This document shows, one piece after another, positions 26,120-38,352 of a stretch of 64,000 bases of DNA. The position numbers and the translations under genes are program-made. Below the pieces are notes generated by a model that saw only the letters and a program-made list of their open reading frames with translations, did no database searches and was not told the origin of the DNA. This stretch comes from Litomosoides sigmodontis (lineage: Eukaryota > Nematoda > Chromadorea > Rhabditida > Onchocercidae), in contig OY718807.1 in the NCBI GenBank assembly GCA_963070105.1, forward strand, positions 7,087,483-7,151,482, in the 5' to 3' direction. Within the stretch, counting starts at the first letter, position 1. Each line of letters opens with the position of its first letter.

Positions 26120-26240
26120 TCCACCATACTCAGTATCTGATTAAACCATCTTTCACCACTGGTAGATTAATCTCGTTCTTTAATTTTCAAATACCATGCA
26201 AAGTATTTCATCGCTCCTGTCCAGTAGGAGAACTGAAATC

Positions 26241-29120
26241 GCTTTTTCTCATATTTCGAGTTTCTACCGATTCACGCAAGAAATCTAGTGTACCAAACGC
26301 GTTGAATTAAGTCTTATTCATATCATCACATTAAAGTAGTACTATAAAATGCGTTATGAGCACGATTCAATCAACATTCAATCGCCTTTATATATTTAAG
26401 CTTATGCATTATTATTATGTACAAGATGGAGAAGCAAAAGTTACATCATTGAGGATTTTATCCTGATTTAATTGGTCTTTTTTCAAGGTTTGTTTCGCAT
26501 ATTTATCCACTCATAAAAGTTAAAAATTAAAAATACACTGGAATAAGAACAATGTTCTCAGACCAAAATCATTAATCAACGAATATCACAAACCTAAACC
26601 TAACTTTCATTGATATGCCATTTCTTATGAAAAAACTCTGACAAATATACAGCATTCTCAAAATACAGCAAATATTTTAAAAGACCAATTTCGCAACAAT
26701 ATCAAAAGCATTCAACTCTTTCTTGATCGTTTCTTCCGACGTTTTTCCATAAATGAAGCCATAGGATCATTTGCATGAATTTTTGTTAGTTTATAAGCTT
26801 CCATTTCAGCAGACGTAGGAACGCTCACATCATAATTAGAATGATAGCGCCGTTTTCGATCACCCTATAAATTTACGTTATCATTTCTCTCTTCTAATTT
26901 TGTTCATATGTCGTCGTTTCAACTACTATGTAACCTTAAAAGGCCGTAGAAGAAATGTATAAGGCAAGTATCTTCTGATATTTAATTATATTCAATAATT
27001 AATGAATACATCCAGCTCACGCCTTAAAAGTTGGATAATTTGTCATAGTGGACAATGATTAAAACCCTATGAAAAAACCTATTTTTTAAAAAAGAAAAAA
27101 ATACCAATTTCAAACTCTCTTCAGCATCCTCTCGATCCTTATTGATTTTTTTGATTGCTTGTTCAAGTTCTTCTTTCTTTTTCCTCTCATTGTCTGATGA
27201 AATTTCATCCGAACTGCATCTTTTCTTTAACTTTTGCGTTTTTTTGTATTCGTCTTTTCGCTCCTTTTGTCGCTTTCTCTTCTCCCTTCTTCTTTCACGT
27301 CTTCTTTCATCACGTTTAGCTGAAGGCCCGAGTAGTATTTATTTTTTTTTTTTATTCTTAGCACTTATCATAAAGAACTGTTGGAATGCTGAATAATTGC
27401 TTTCTTAACATATGGATCTATGTGCACATGTTTTGCGGTAAAACAACTGCTTATGCTTTATTAAAAGAACATGAAAATGTCTAAGTGCCTTTTTCAAGTT
27501 CATACTATCGTTCTTTTTCCCGTTCCCTTTCTTCCTCAGAATTTCCATCCTCTTCTGGTTCATTTTCAGATGCTGTATGTAAAAAAGTAGCTGCTTACAA
27601 CATCGCGAAAATAATTATTTGGAAGAAAAATGAAAATAACGAAAGTAATACCTGTAGTTTCTAGCTTGATACTTGGATCTGCTTTTGTCACCACGCTTTG
27701 TGGCAAAACAGTTGCCTCGGCATTCGTCGCATTTCTGGTTTTACCAGCTTCACCAAGGCAGTATGAATTCTTTATTAAAGAATGACAACATGCGAAACCC
27801 CACTGACCAGATTTCCAATAAGACCCCCACACAGACTTGTGATTATTCAAGTACCTGAACATAAAAGAACATTACTATCACTAATTGATCCGTAACAAAT
27901 ATGATCAGTCGACACTTTCTGCAAGCCTATTAAAGACATTTTGCAGCATCTTGAGAAACAGTGGTTAATGTATAATATATACAACTACATACTTTATAAT
28001 TTAATTTCATAATCATCAAAATATGAAAAAATGAAACTTACTTGTCTTCCTCATAACGACTTAGCACCACTCGTCGCTCTTCACCTTTAATTATTTTTCC
28101 TCTTCTGTTATACTCCACGTAATTCTCCGTTTGCGCTAATAACAATTCCTTCGGCGGTGCATGTAAATACTTCTGAAAATATTTCCGATATTTGGCTGCC
28201 CTTTTCCTCTAAATAGAGAAACGATTTTTAGGAGGAGGGAAAGGAGGATTGAGGATGTCACTAATGATGATTTTACAATAACATAAACACTGAAAATGAG
28301 AATGAGAGGTCAGTATCGACAAATGTTATACTTACCTCACCACCATATTTTTCCAATAATTTGCTCTTGTGCTCGTCTTCTGCACTCAGTTTTTGTTGCT
28401 CAAACTCTTTTTTCATTGCTTCTAGTTTTGTAGGCTCAGCTAATGCATGTACATCAATTCCTGAATTGACAAATTAAGACCAGCGAGAGCGATTGAAACA
28501 GAAGCCTTTTTATGTCAGCAGTACATATACCCTACCATGAAAACTGATGTTTGACTTATATTTATTTATTCCTTTTCTATTATAAAAGTATGATAGGTGT
28601 ACTAACCTTTGCAACGAGCCTGCCATGCAAATACCTGTGCTTCATTAGCCTGTACTACTTCTCCCGTATAACGTATGAAATTTTCGCCAGCAAATTTAGC
28701 TGCCTCTTTCTCTTTTCCGGGTACGTTCTGCAAGAGCAATAATTTCAATAAATATGAAAGGTTTACTAATCGAAAAACATAATATCTAGTTCAATTTCAC
28801 ATTATACTACAGAGGAGGTATAACAGTAAAATTGGCAAATATGAAAAACGATATTTTTTACCACAAAATTCACTTACTGCAAATGGATTTTCTCTCATTG
28901 AGCGAGACTTTGGATCATAATAAGGTCCATTTGGATCCAAATTATACAGATATTTCGCAGTATCTTCTCTGAAATTACTTTTAATTAACCATTTCATATA
29001 TGGAAAGACCAAACAGTGCTAGTCGAAAATTTCATTTTTATACCTAATACGAAGATTCCTCACGGTGATTCGCGTACGCCAATCCATATCAACCGTTACA
29101 CCTGCCATATCAGCATCATC
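26241..29120 (-). repeat. 2,880-nt tandem duplication, unit 1
   Basis: Exactly repeated as 29121-32000 without length change; I see only a handful of substitutions (for example taagc/tacgc at 26398/29278). The unit runs from SLU7 3' flank to the middle of exon 6. The shared bases ATCG at the two parental ends are the junction microhomology. Confidence 0.93.
26712..29120 (-). pseudogene. SLU7: SLU7 copy B (minus), 5'-truncated
   Basis: Begins inside exon 6 at 29120, where the tandem junction cuts off exons 1-5, and runs to the stop at 26712. It has the shared 51-nt deletion, the premature TAG (27505-27507) and the TAA in exon 13. It has no start codon or promoter of its own, so it is a relic created by the tandem duplication. 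Confidence 0.9.
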
Positions 29121-32000
29121 GCTTTTTCTCATATTTCGAGTTTCTACCGATTCACGCAAGAAATCTAGTGTACCAAACGCGTTGAATTAAGTCTTATTCA
29201 TATCATCACATTAAAGTAGTACTATAAAATGCGTTATGAGCACGATTCAATCAACATTCAATCGCCTTTATATATTTACGCTTATGCATTATTATTATGT
29301 ACAAGATGGAGAAGCAAAAGTTACATCATTGAGGATTTTATCCTGATTTAATTGGTCTTTTTTCAAGGTTTGTTTCGCATATTTATCCACTCATAAAAGT
29401 TAAAAATTAAAAATACACTGGAATAAGAACAATGTTCTCAGACCAAAATCATTAATCAACGAATATCACAAACCTAAACCTAACTTTCATTGATATGCCA
29501 TTTCTTATGAAAAAACTCTGACAAATATACAGCATTCTCAAAATACAGCAAATATTTTAAAAGACCAATTTCGCAACAATATCAAAAGCATTCAACTCTT
29601 TCTTGATCGTTTCTTCCGACGTTTTTCCATAAATGAAGCCATAGGATCATTTGCATGAATTTTTGTTAGTTTATAAGCTTCCATTTCAGCAGACGTAGGA
29701 ACGCTCACATCATAATTAGAATGATAGCGCCGTTTTCGATCACCCTATAAATTTACGTTATCATTTCTCTCTTCTAATTTTGTTCATATGTCGTCGTTTC
29801 AACTACTATGTAACCTTAAAAGGCCGTAGAAGAAATGTATAAGGCAAGTATCTTCTGATATTTAATTATATTCAATAATTAATGAATACATCCAGCTCAC
29901 GCCTTAAAAGTTGGATAATTTGTCATAGTGGACAATGATTAAAACCCTATGAAAAAACCTATTTTTTAAAAAAGAAAAAAATACCAATTTCAAACTCTCT
30001 TCAGCATCCTCTCGATCCTTATTGATTTTTTTGATTGCTTGTTCAAGTTCTTCTTTCTTTTTCCTCTCATTGTCTGATGAAATTTCATCCGAACTGCATC
30101 TTTTCTTTAACTTTTGCGTTTTTTTGTATTCGTCTTTTCGCTCCTTTTGTCGCTTTCTCTTCTCCCTTCTTCTTTCACGTCTTCTTTCATCACGTTTAGC
30201 TGAAGGCCCGAGTAGTATTTATTTTTTTTTTTTATTCTTAGCACTTATCATAAAGAACTGTTGGAATGCTGAATAATTGCTTTCTTAACATATGGATCTA
30301 TGTGCACATGTTTTGCGGTAAAACAACTGCTTATGCTTTATTAAAAGAACATGAAAATGTCTAAGTGCCTTTTTCAAGTTCATACTATCGTTCTTTTTCC
30401 CGTTCCCTTTCTTCCTCAGAATTTCCATCCTCTTCTGGTTCATTTTCAGATGCTGTATGTAAAAAAGTAGCTGCTTACAACATCGCGAAAATAATTATTT
30501 GGAAGAAAAATGAAAATAACGAAAGTAATACCTGTAGTTTCTAGCTTGATACTTGGATCTGCTTTTGTCACCACGCTTTGTGGCAAAACAGTTGCCTCGG
30601 CATTCGTCGCATTTCTGGTTTTACCAGCTTCACCAAGGCAGTATGAATTCTTTATTAAAGAATGACAACATGCGAAACCCCACTGACCAGATTTCCAATA
30701 AGACCCCCACACAGACTTGTGATTATTCAAGTACCTGAACATAAAAGAACATTACTATCACTAATTGATCCGTAACAAATATGATCAGTCGACACTTTCT
30801 GCAAGCCTATTAAAGACATTTTGCAGCATCTTGAGAAACAGTGGTTAATGTATAATATATACAACTACATACTTTATAATTTAATTTCATAATCATCAAA
30901 ATATGAAAAAATGAAACTTACTTGTCTTCCTCATAACGACTTAGCACCACTCGTCGCTCTTCACCTTTAATTATTTTTCCTCTTCTGTTATACTCCACGT
31001 AATTCTCCGTTTGCGCTAATAACAATTCCTTCGGCGGTGCATGTAAATACTTCTGAAAATATTTCCGATATTTGGCTGCCCTTTTCCTCTAAATAGAGAA
31101 ACGATTTTTAGGAGGAGGGAAAGGAGGATTGAGGATGTCACTAATGATGATTTTACAATAACATAAACACTGAAAATGAGAATGAGAGGTCAGTATCGAC
31201 AAATGTTATACTTACCTCACCACCATATTTTTCCAATAATTTGCTCTTGTGCTCGTCTTCTGCACTCAGTTTTTGTTGCTCAAACTCTTTTTTCATTGCT
31301 TCTAGTTTTGTAGGCTCAGCTAATGCATGTACATCAATTCCTGAATTGACAAATTAAGACCAGCGAGAGCGATTGAAACAGAAGCCTTTTTATGTCAGCA
31401 GTACATATACCCTACCATGAAAACTGATGTTTGACTTATATTTATTTATTCCTTTTCTATTATAAAAGTATGATAGGTGTACTAACCTTTGCAACGAGCC
31501 TGCCATGCAAATACCTGTGCTTCATTAGCCTGTACTACTTCTCCCGTATAACGTATGAAATTTTCGCCAGCAAATTTAGCTGCCTCTTTCTCTTTTCCGG
31601 GTACGTTCTGCAAGAGCAATAATTTCAATAAATATGAAAGGTTTACTAATCGAAAAACATAATATCTAGTTCAATTTCACATTATACTACAGAGGAGGTA
31701 TAACAGTAAAATTGGCAAATATGAAAAACGATATTCTTTACCACAAAATTCACTTACTGCAAATGGATTTTCTCTCATCGAGCGAGACTTTGGATCATAA
31801 TAAGGTCCATTTGGATCCAAATTATACAGATATTTCGCAGTATCTTCTCTGAAATTACTTTTAATTAACCATTTCATATATGGAAAGACCAAACAGTGCT
31901 AGTCGAAGATTTCATTTTTATACCTAATACGAAGATTCCTCACGGTGATTCGCGTACGCCAATCCATATCAACCGTTACACCTGCCATATCAGCATCATC
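29121..32000 (-). repeat. 2,880-nt tandem duplication, unit 2
   Basis: Second unit of the tandem pair. Beyond 32000 the sequence continues as the rest of SLU7 exon 6 and upstream exons, so this unit is in its original context and unit 1 is the added one. Confidence 0.93.
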
Positions 32001-33278
32001 GGCATACATGTCTTCATCTGCGGGTTCTTCTACTATGTGATGGCTATCTTCGCTCACTTCCAATTCTTCTTTCAAATGTTCTCCCTTCATCTAAAGCAAA
32101 TAAGAAGCATAGAATAACGATAATATATAGCAGATTTTTAATATGAATGATTAAAGATTTTAAATCTGAATGAATAAAGAAAAAAACAAAACTACCTTCT
32201 CCTCTCTAAGAAGCTCCCTTGTTTGCTCCAGCTTCTCATGCTCCTCAACAACTTGCTTGTATGTCTGGGGATCATAACCATTCCATCGATCTCGTTTCGC
32301 GTCCCAACCAAGCGTTAATTTCGGCTTCAATTAAAGTTTTATACAATATTAGTTTACAGATCAAAAAATTAGACAATGGTAACAAAATTTTGAAGAAAAG
32401 TTTCAAAATTAGCTGATTTACACAGAAATTACGTTTCAAAATTTAAGAAATTTAGAAAAAAAAACCTGAACATATTCGTCTGGAGCAATATCTTGATTTG
32501 TCCATACGGCCTACTTTACGAGGTCTCTCTAAACACTCCTTCCTTCCATGTGTCATAGCACCACAATTTTCGCAGGCACCCTAAATTTATAATGATTTTG
32601 GCAAGAGTATGTAATATAGAAATTCAATAATAAAACAATTTCTGCAATATTGGGTTTAAATTTCGACTAACCTTCCGGAACTTTGCAGCTCTTTCAGTCG
32701 TTACACCCCTTTTGTACCAATCATCAATTGATGACCACTTAATCTGTCTCTCTTCGTGTGGCCGTTGATGCTAAAATTGCGTATTTCGTTGGGTAAAAAT
32801 TGAGTGAAACTAAAGGACATTATTGCAGGAAAATGATTCGCGATGGTATAAATGATATAATTACGTATATGTACATTAGACTTCTCCCCATAATATTGGA
32901 ACTTAAAAACTAGCCTGTAGAGTGGGTCCATCAGCAGGTACGTACCACGGATGCTTTGCAATGAATTCTGGAATGTGTGGATTGATGTCGCGCCCCGTGA
33001 CGACATCCACTGTTGCCGGAGCTATACCCAACTTTTGCTCTTCTTCCAAATCCTTCAAAAAACATTCATTTCAATTGGACGTCGTTAGAAAAAACTTTCA
33101 AAATACACTACTTTTTCTTTCGCAATAAATGAAGAAAAAATTTTTTTAATGACAAGAATTTCGGCACCTTTTGCTTTCTGTATTCATCCTTACTTTTCCG
33201 TCCTTCTTGCACATCACTTATTCCAATTTCCTGCCGTAGCAATTTCGACACAGGAATGTCTGAAGCGCTTGATGCCAT
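29592..33278 (-). pseudogene. SLU7: SLU7 copy C (minus arm), frameshift and premature stop
   Basis: All 14 exons are present on minus, from ATG 33276-33278 to stop 29592-29594. Exon 4 has a net 2-nt loss near 32507 (GGTGCTATATGG read as GGCCGTATGG), breaking the frame just after the zinc knuckle. Exon 6 carries three replacements (L to H, G to S, S to W). The family-wide premature TAG is at 30385-30387, with the same 51-nt deletion. It is more diverged from the parent than copy A and is clearly non-functional. Confidence 0.9.
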
Positions 33279-33412
33279 TCCTTACTCTGAAACAATACAC
33301 TTACATCAATCATCGTTACCTTACACAACCTCTACCCACAAACACCTTCGGTTACCCAACACGTATGTGCCATGAACACAACCACTAGCAGCCAGCCGCG
33401 AAGTACCTTAAG

Positions 33413-34246
33413 TCCATGTGTCATAGCACCACAATTTTCGCAGGCACCCTAAATTTATAATGATTTTGGCAAGAGTATGTAATACAGAAATTCAATAATA
33501 AAACAATTTCTGCAATATTGGGTTTAAATTTCGACTAACCTATTGTAAACCGCGAGAAATTCTTTGAGCCAAAAATATTAACCAAACTTTTTCAATTCAC
33601 AAAATTCATCACATAGTAACAAATATATGAAGTTTTTTACTATCCAAATAAAAACTACCAACAGCGTAATATAATATTACATAATATTTACATTACAAAA
33701 GTTGCATGTACAATGTATTATGACAACATTCCACACTGCTTGTACTGCACGCTCAGAAGTAATCGCAGACACGTTCCATTAAAGTGTAAAAAAATGATGG
33801 AAAATAGTAGCCGAAAAGCTCTGACATACCTGTGGAATGATCAGCCTCAAGTAAAATCAACAAAAACTTGCGTGATACCAGCATTCATTGACTTGCGAGG
33901 TCACGTACCTTAAGGTACTTCGCGGCTTGCTGCTAGTGGTTCTGTTCATGGCACATAGGTGTTGGGTAACCGAAGGTGTTTGTGGGTAGAGGTTGTGTAA
34001 GGTAACGATGTAATGTAAGTGTATTGTTTCAGAGTAAGGAATGGCATCAAGCGCTTCAGACATTCCTGTGTCGAAATTGCTAATAAACCTATAGTAATAC
34101 AGTTGAAGCGAAAACGTGAAAAAAATGTTCCGTCATCCAAATACTTTAGATCCAGAACTTTAAAGTTGAAATTAAACAGCTCAAGAATTTGAAATACGAT
34201 TACGACCAACGGCCAAAAGTGCTCTATGCTCACATTACTTAGAGAA
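33413..34246 (-). pseudogene. Mirror of the mosaic left end (right arm)
   Basis: Inverted counterpart of 20527-21357. It holds the SLU7 exon 4/intron 3 piece (33413-33540), the TIM9-like/SLU7 exon 1 block (33541-34080) with the same lost donor and acceptor, and the phosphatase exon piece (about 34081-34240) on minus. The identical junctions in both arms show that the mosaic formed before the inversion/duplication. Confidence 0.88.
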
Positions 34247-34564
34247 TCCAACTTTATTATTGCAGAATAAATGCAATTTTGTGTGAATAAATGACTCTAT
34301 TTTTTGCTTGTAACAAAACAACGCAATATCCAGGTGCAATTTAAGGGTTGAATCTGTGCCCTGAGAAGACGTAGCAATTTCTTCTTGATTGTTGAAACCG
34401 GTGAGGTAGCAGCTGCTCGCTATGAAAGCTAAGAAATTAGAAAATATGCATAAATCTATTCAATTCACTTTCTACGCCGTTCTTGAATGGAGGGAAACAT
34501 TTGATCTCAAAGTAGGGAGGGAGCACTTTTTTGATTAAGAAACCAAATTAGCAATAAAGGATTC
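34247..34564 (+). repeat. 318-nt direct repeat, right copy
   Basis: Same orientation and length as 20209-20526. Sequence beyond 34564 has no counterpart on the left, so this copy borders the original downstream DNA. Confidence 0.92.
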
Positions 34565-35295
34565 AAACAATGCAGCGCTCACATGAAGGCCACGGAAAAT
34601 GAACCAGAATTCTTGGAAAAGCGTTTAGAAATTTTGCATTAAAAAAATCACTAACTGTGGTTATTTAATAATATATCCTCCTTTTGTAAGAAAAAGTAAA
34701 AATCCAACGCATGCCTTTCAGACCTCTTCGGGCTGAGGTGTTACATATTCTTTACCTTCAACTAAGAGCCGTGTCTACAAATTATGTTCAAAAACATAAC
34801 TAATTTTCTTCATCTTGTGAAAGCGAATATTGTCGTTAAATATCAAAATTTACGAAGCAATTTATGGAAAGCTCTCCAGTTTATTTACCTTTATTCTGTC
34901 ATTGATAAATCAAGCATCACTTGATGAAAGCAATAAAAAAGCAATTTTCTAGCATCAAATGTCTCAATAAAATGCCACATATTTGTTCTTTTTCCAAAAA
35001 TGAAACAAGTAATTGTTCAATCACTAAATTTAAACTGGTATGGAATGGCATATCACCAAAGCTCTAAAAAATTAAGACCGAGAATTCTTTATCTGGTCCT
35101 TCGTAATACTAAAAACCTATAAGTTAGCGCTGTTAATAATAGGCGATATATTTTTGAATAGTCCTGATTGTTACGCATATAATTTCTCCTAACAAAACAC
35201 ATGGTATAATTTCCCTATATTCAGTATATTGTAAAGATTTCATCAACCTATTTATTTTATCACAACTAAGTATTACAGTAAATAAACCCCTTCCC
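34565..35295. other. Intergenic, no feature recognised
   Basis: AT-rich DNA downstream of FBXO9 (minus) and outside the palindromic block. I see no coding exons. A 15-nt match to SLU7 exon 12 near 34595 is too short to interpret. Confidence 0.5.
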
Positions 35296-38200
35296 TCAAG
35301 CCAAAATTTCATCATACCCTTCGGGAACGGCGTAGCTTTTCACTCGGCTGAAAAGCAGTGGTGGAAATGCCTGACGATCGGTAACATCCAAACAACTATG
35401 AGACACTTTACCGTCCAAATAAGTTACTGTACAATTATATTCAGAAAGTTGTAACATACAGTGAGGTCGTCTTTTCTTTCCATCTCCAAAATGTAATTTC
35501 ATATCGAAAGTTTGATCTACTACCTGCAAAAATATATAAAATTAATAAATTTCAACAAAAAACTAGTTTTCCGAACGCAAATTTGACTTACTTCATAGGG
35601 CAAGAACTGAGAATGCAATCTGTATATTCGTCGTTTGCGCTGCAGCGATTTCTCATTATGCCGATGAAACTAAATTTTCTTAATTTAGGCATATAAATCA
35701 CTGTCCGCTATAACAAACTTAATATTAATGAAAAAACAACCAAGGAATACTTCCCCACAAAGCTCAAAAAACGGCACCTGTGCTGCCATATGGTCCTGAT
35801 CCGTCATCCAATAATGACCAAAAAGCACTCCAGCCAAACGTGGAGTTTTTGACTTCAAAAGCCCCACAACTTGTGCCGGCGCCTCAGATGTGATAATCAT
35901 TATCACTGTACCTGAGTATACGGAAAAAATTATCTTCAATTTTTTTAACTAAAAATTCCCTGCAAAAATATGCTCACTCTGTGTGTTTGCGGTTTCATCA
36001 TAAAACAATCACCATAAACTTCATCATAAACTAATAGAAAACGTAATAACAAACCATCTGCAAAAAATTTCAACATCCGATAGTAAACAACTATGTGCCA
36101 GGGCCTGTAGAATTGGTCCTGAAAAGGTACCAAGAAATTTCCTGCCACGAAATTTGAACAAATGCAACTGAAAATATCGTGTTATCCACCATTCTTTTCC
36201 CATGTAACATTAAATCAAGCAAAACAATGGAAGACTAACATTAAACAAAATCAACATGAATTTACTAGAAAAGCGGAAGTACTTGATAAGACGCTTCGCC
36301 ACTCCGGAGATATGATATTTTTCCAATATAAACTCCGTGCAGATAAGGATGTGGACATGCTATGTACATTTGACGCCAGTTGACTAATGCGCCGCATGAG
36401 AAGGAGTTATGTTTTGCGCCAAAAGTAGAACGACAAATCGCATGCCACAGTTCTGTATCACTAGAAAACATTTTATAAATCATAAAAAATGTGGATTTCT
36501 GGAGGTCGAAAGGTAACGACTTTCAACTTCATTTGAAAGTAAACCGATATATAAGGACATCTTCAATTTCTTTTTTCACATTGATATCGCATAGTAGTTC
36601 CTTAACAAATTAGTTTCACTTCCTAAAGTTTACATATCGCTAAACGTAGCAACTTTTTGGTCAATATCAAATGCCAAATTGGCGCCCATTCATCTGCCAA
36701 TCAGCAGTACCGCGCACTTTCTAGTTCAGAAATTTGGAAGAGCTTAAATTTTAAATTTAAATTAATCCATTAGTAATACACACCGTGCAAGGAGATAGAA
36801 TCCAGCTGAAGTGATCGAGAGCAATTCCAAGCAATACACGTCAAGCTCTCGCCCAACAATATATCGCATCAATATGGAAAGCAGTTCTACAGGTAAACGT
36901 GCAATTGGGCAAGGCTCATCTGCAGTACTATTTACTTTCATAAACATTTATTAAGAGTACAGGGAAAAAAAAGTATATCCTGTAAAATTGAAAATGACGA
37001 TTTCTTCAAGATTGTGAACGATTTGTAATAGCTTAATTCATTCGAAGAAAGTCATATGTAATAATTATAAAAAGATGTTAAAATCGTTCGAATGTCACAC
37101 AAAATTCATGCGTATTCTAAATCTCATCTAATTTTTTTTCTAATTAGATAATAAAACGAATGTGCTCGCTGCGACCATCACCTGGAATTTCGGACTCAAA
37201 AAATTTCCCTCTGTCAGCAAGTCGTTTATGTAGAATGTTTTCTAAATCATCAAAACCGTAACGAGGCCTTGAACGAGAACGCTGACGATCGTTAGATCCT
37301 ATCGAGTTCTGGAATTATTCACAACAGCAGTGAAATAGCCATGTAACAAGCATTAGTAATCAAAAAACTAATTCATAATGATCAAAACATTTCTCTAAAA
37401 AAGAAAATACTGTTAAGCTTCTACTCAATACTAAAAAAAATTTCGTCTAACCGGTGAATCGCGATCTTTGTACAATTTCAATTCAATATCGGGAACCATA
37501 CGCACAGCTCCCATGTACCTCTGAACTGCTTGCCACATATCGCCTTGTCTTTCGCAGTCCACACCTTCCAAAAACAGTTTTGTTGCCTCAAATCGTTTAC
37601 TATTATTTGTTTAACTTTCATTTACCGCAACAAATCATTTTCTTAAAAATAAGACATCTAGCTAGTCTCAAAGAAAACAAATGACTTACAACCTCTCCGC
37701 TATCGTACATCGCTCCCGCCAGTCATTAAATAACTAGCAAAAACCTATGGTAATCTCATTACACGTTGTATTTCTAAATCTATGCACTTGTACCTTGTAA
37801 TTTTGGTACACATCAAAAAAGAGTAAGGTTACAGCGTCGTGTAGCAGCTGGTCATTCTTGCTTGCAGTTTTCATTGATATCGTACTTGATTCCTTGTGTC
37901 GAGAATCTATTTCTGACTTCCACTCCTTCCTAAACACCGTAAAAAAAATTTTCATTAAGCAATCCTTAACCTAAAATTATGCCGCACACATAGAATCCAT
38001 TCCACACTAATAAAACAATGTGGAGCGATCAATTTACAAATATACTGCAATGCGTTGAATTATTTTGAGATTAAATCGCTATCACATCAACCTGAAATTA
38101 TGCAGAGTCGTTTCAGCAGTGTCTTGAAGATGTACAAAATCAGCTAATTGAGCACAGGAATTATCATCTTTCTCATCCTCCGCAAACAGTGGGACCAAAT

Positions 38201-38352
38201 TACTCTAAAATAATAAATCATTAACAAAGTTATGAAAGTACATGTTCGGAGCGATCAGGTCATGGAAAAAAAATTACCTCTGAATCAGAACCATCTTCAT
38301 TTGTTCCTTCATTTGAAACTTTCAAATTTTCCATCCCTTTTTCCAGCGACAT
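35296..38352 (-). CDS. FBXO9: F-box only protein 9 (FBXO9-like)
   Basis: Substrate adaptor of an SCF ubiquitin ligase; human FBXO9 links to TEL2/TTI1 turnover. Eleven exons on minus: 38352-38278, 38204-38092, 37929-37794, 37586-37452, 37308-37182, 36919-36784, 36460-36283, 36118-36055, 35911-35778, 35669-35592 and 35523-35296; 467 residues against 447 in human. Order: acidic N-terminus, a TPR-like helix pair (ATKLFLEGVDCERQGDMWQA) near 123-145, the F-box (PIARLPVELLSILMRYIV) near 215, then the FBXO9-specific C-terminal region (LHGVYIGKISYLRSGE, FYRPWHIVVYYRMLKFFADG, GVLFGHYWMTDQDHMAAQ, PLLFSRVKSYAVPEGYDE). A TACATTGTAG acceptor ends six bases before the ATG. An extra GTAAGT donor near 37690 could mark a skipped mini-exon, but it would break frame. 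Confidence 0.93.

Larger units (their letters stand above)
20527..34246. repeat. 13.7-kb palindromic insertion built from SLU7, TIM9-like and phosphatase pieces
   Basis: Left-arm positions pair with right-arm positions at a nearly constant sum (54770-54772) in opposite orientation, from about 20527/34246 inward. Left arm: phosphatase exon piece (20535-20692), inverted TIM9/SLU7 promoter DNA (20691-21228), an SLU7 intron 3/exon 4 piece (21229-21357), then a full SLU7 copy on plus to about 26068. A 50-nt phosphatase exon piece follows (26070-26119). The right arm runs back through SLU7 3' flank and gene on minus and mirrors the left end. A 2,880-nt tandem duplication lengthens the right arm. 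No transposase, terminal repeats or integrase are seen; the pieces are all local, which argues for replication-based rearrangement over a mobile element. Confidence 0.92.

Noticed and set aside
21492..33278. Extra SLU7 copies as functional paralogues
   Set aside because: All share a premature stop; C also has a frameshift and B lacks its first five exons. Kept as pseudogenes.
20209..34564. Interpretation of the block as a DNA transposon or retroelement
   Set aside because: No transposase, reverse transcriptase, integrase, LTR, poly-A tail or short target-site duplication; all content is local and includes introns.
34585..34610. Short match (about 15 nt) to SLU7 exon 12 beyond the right direct repeat
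   Set aside because: A match of this length is expected by chance somewhere in a window this size and has no extension on either side.
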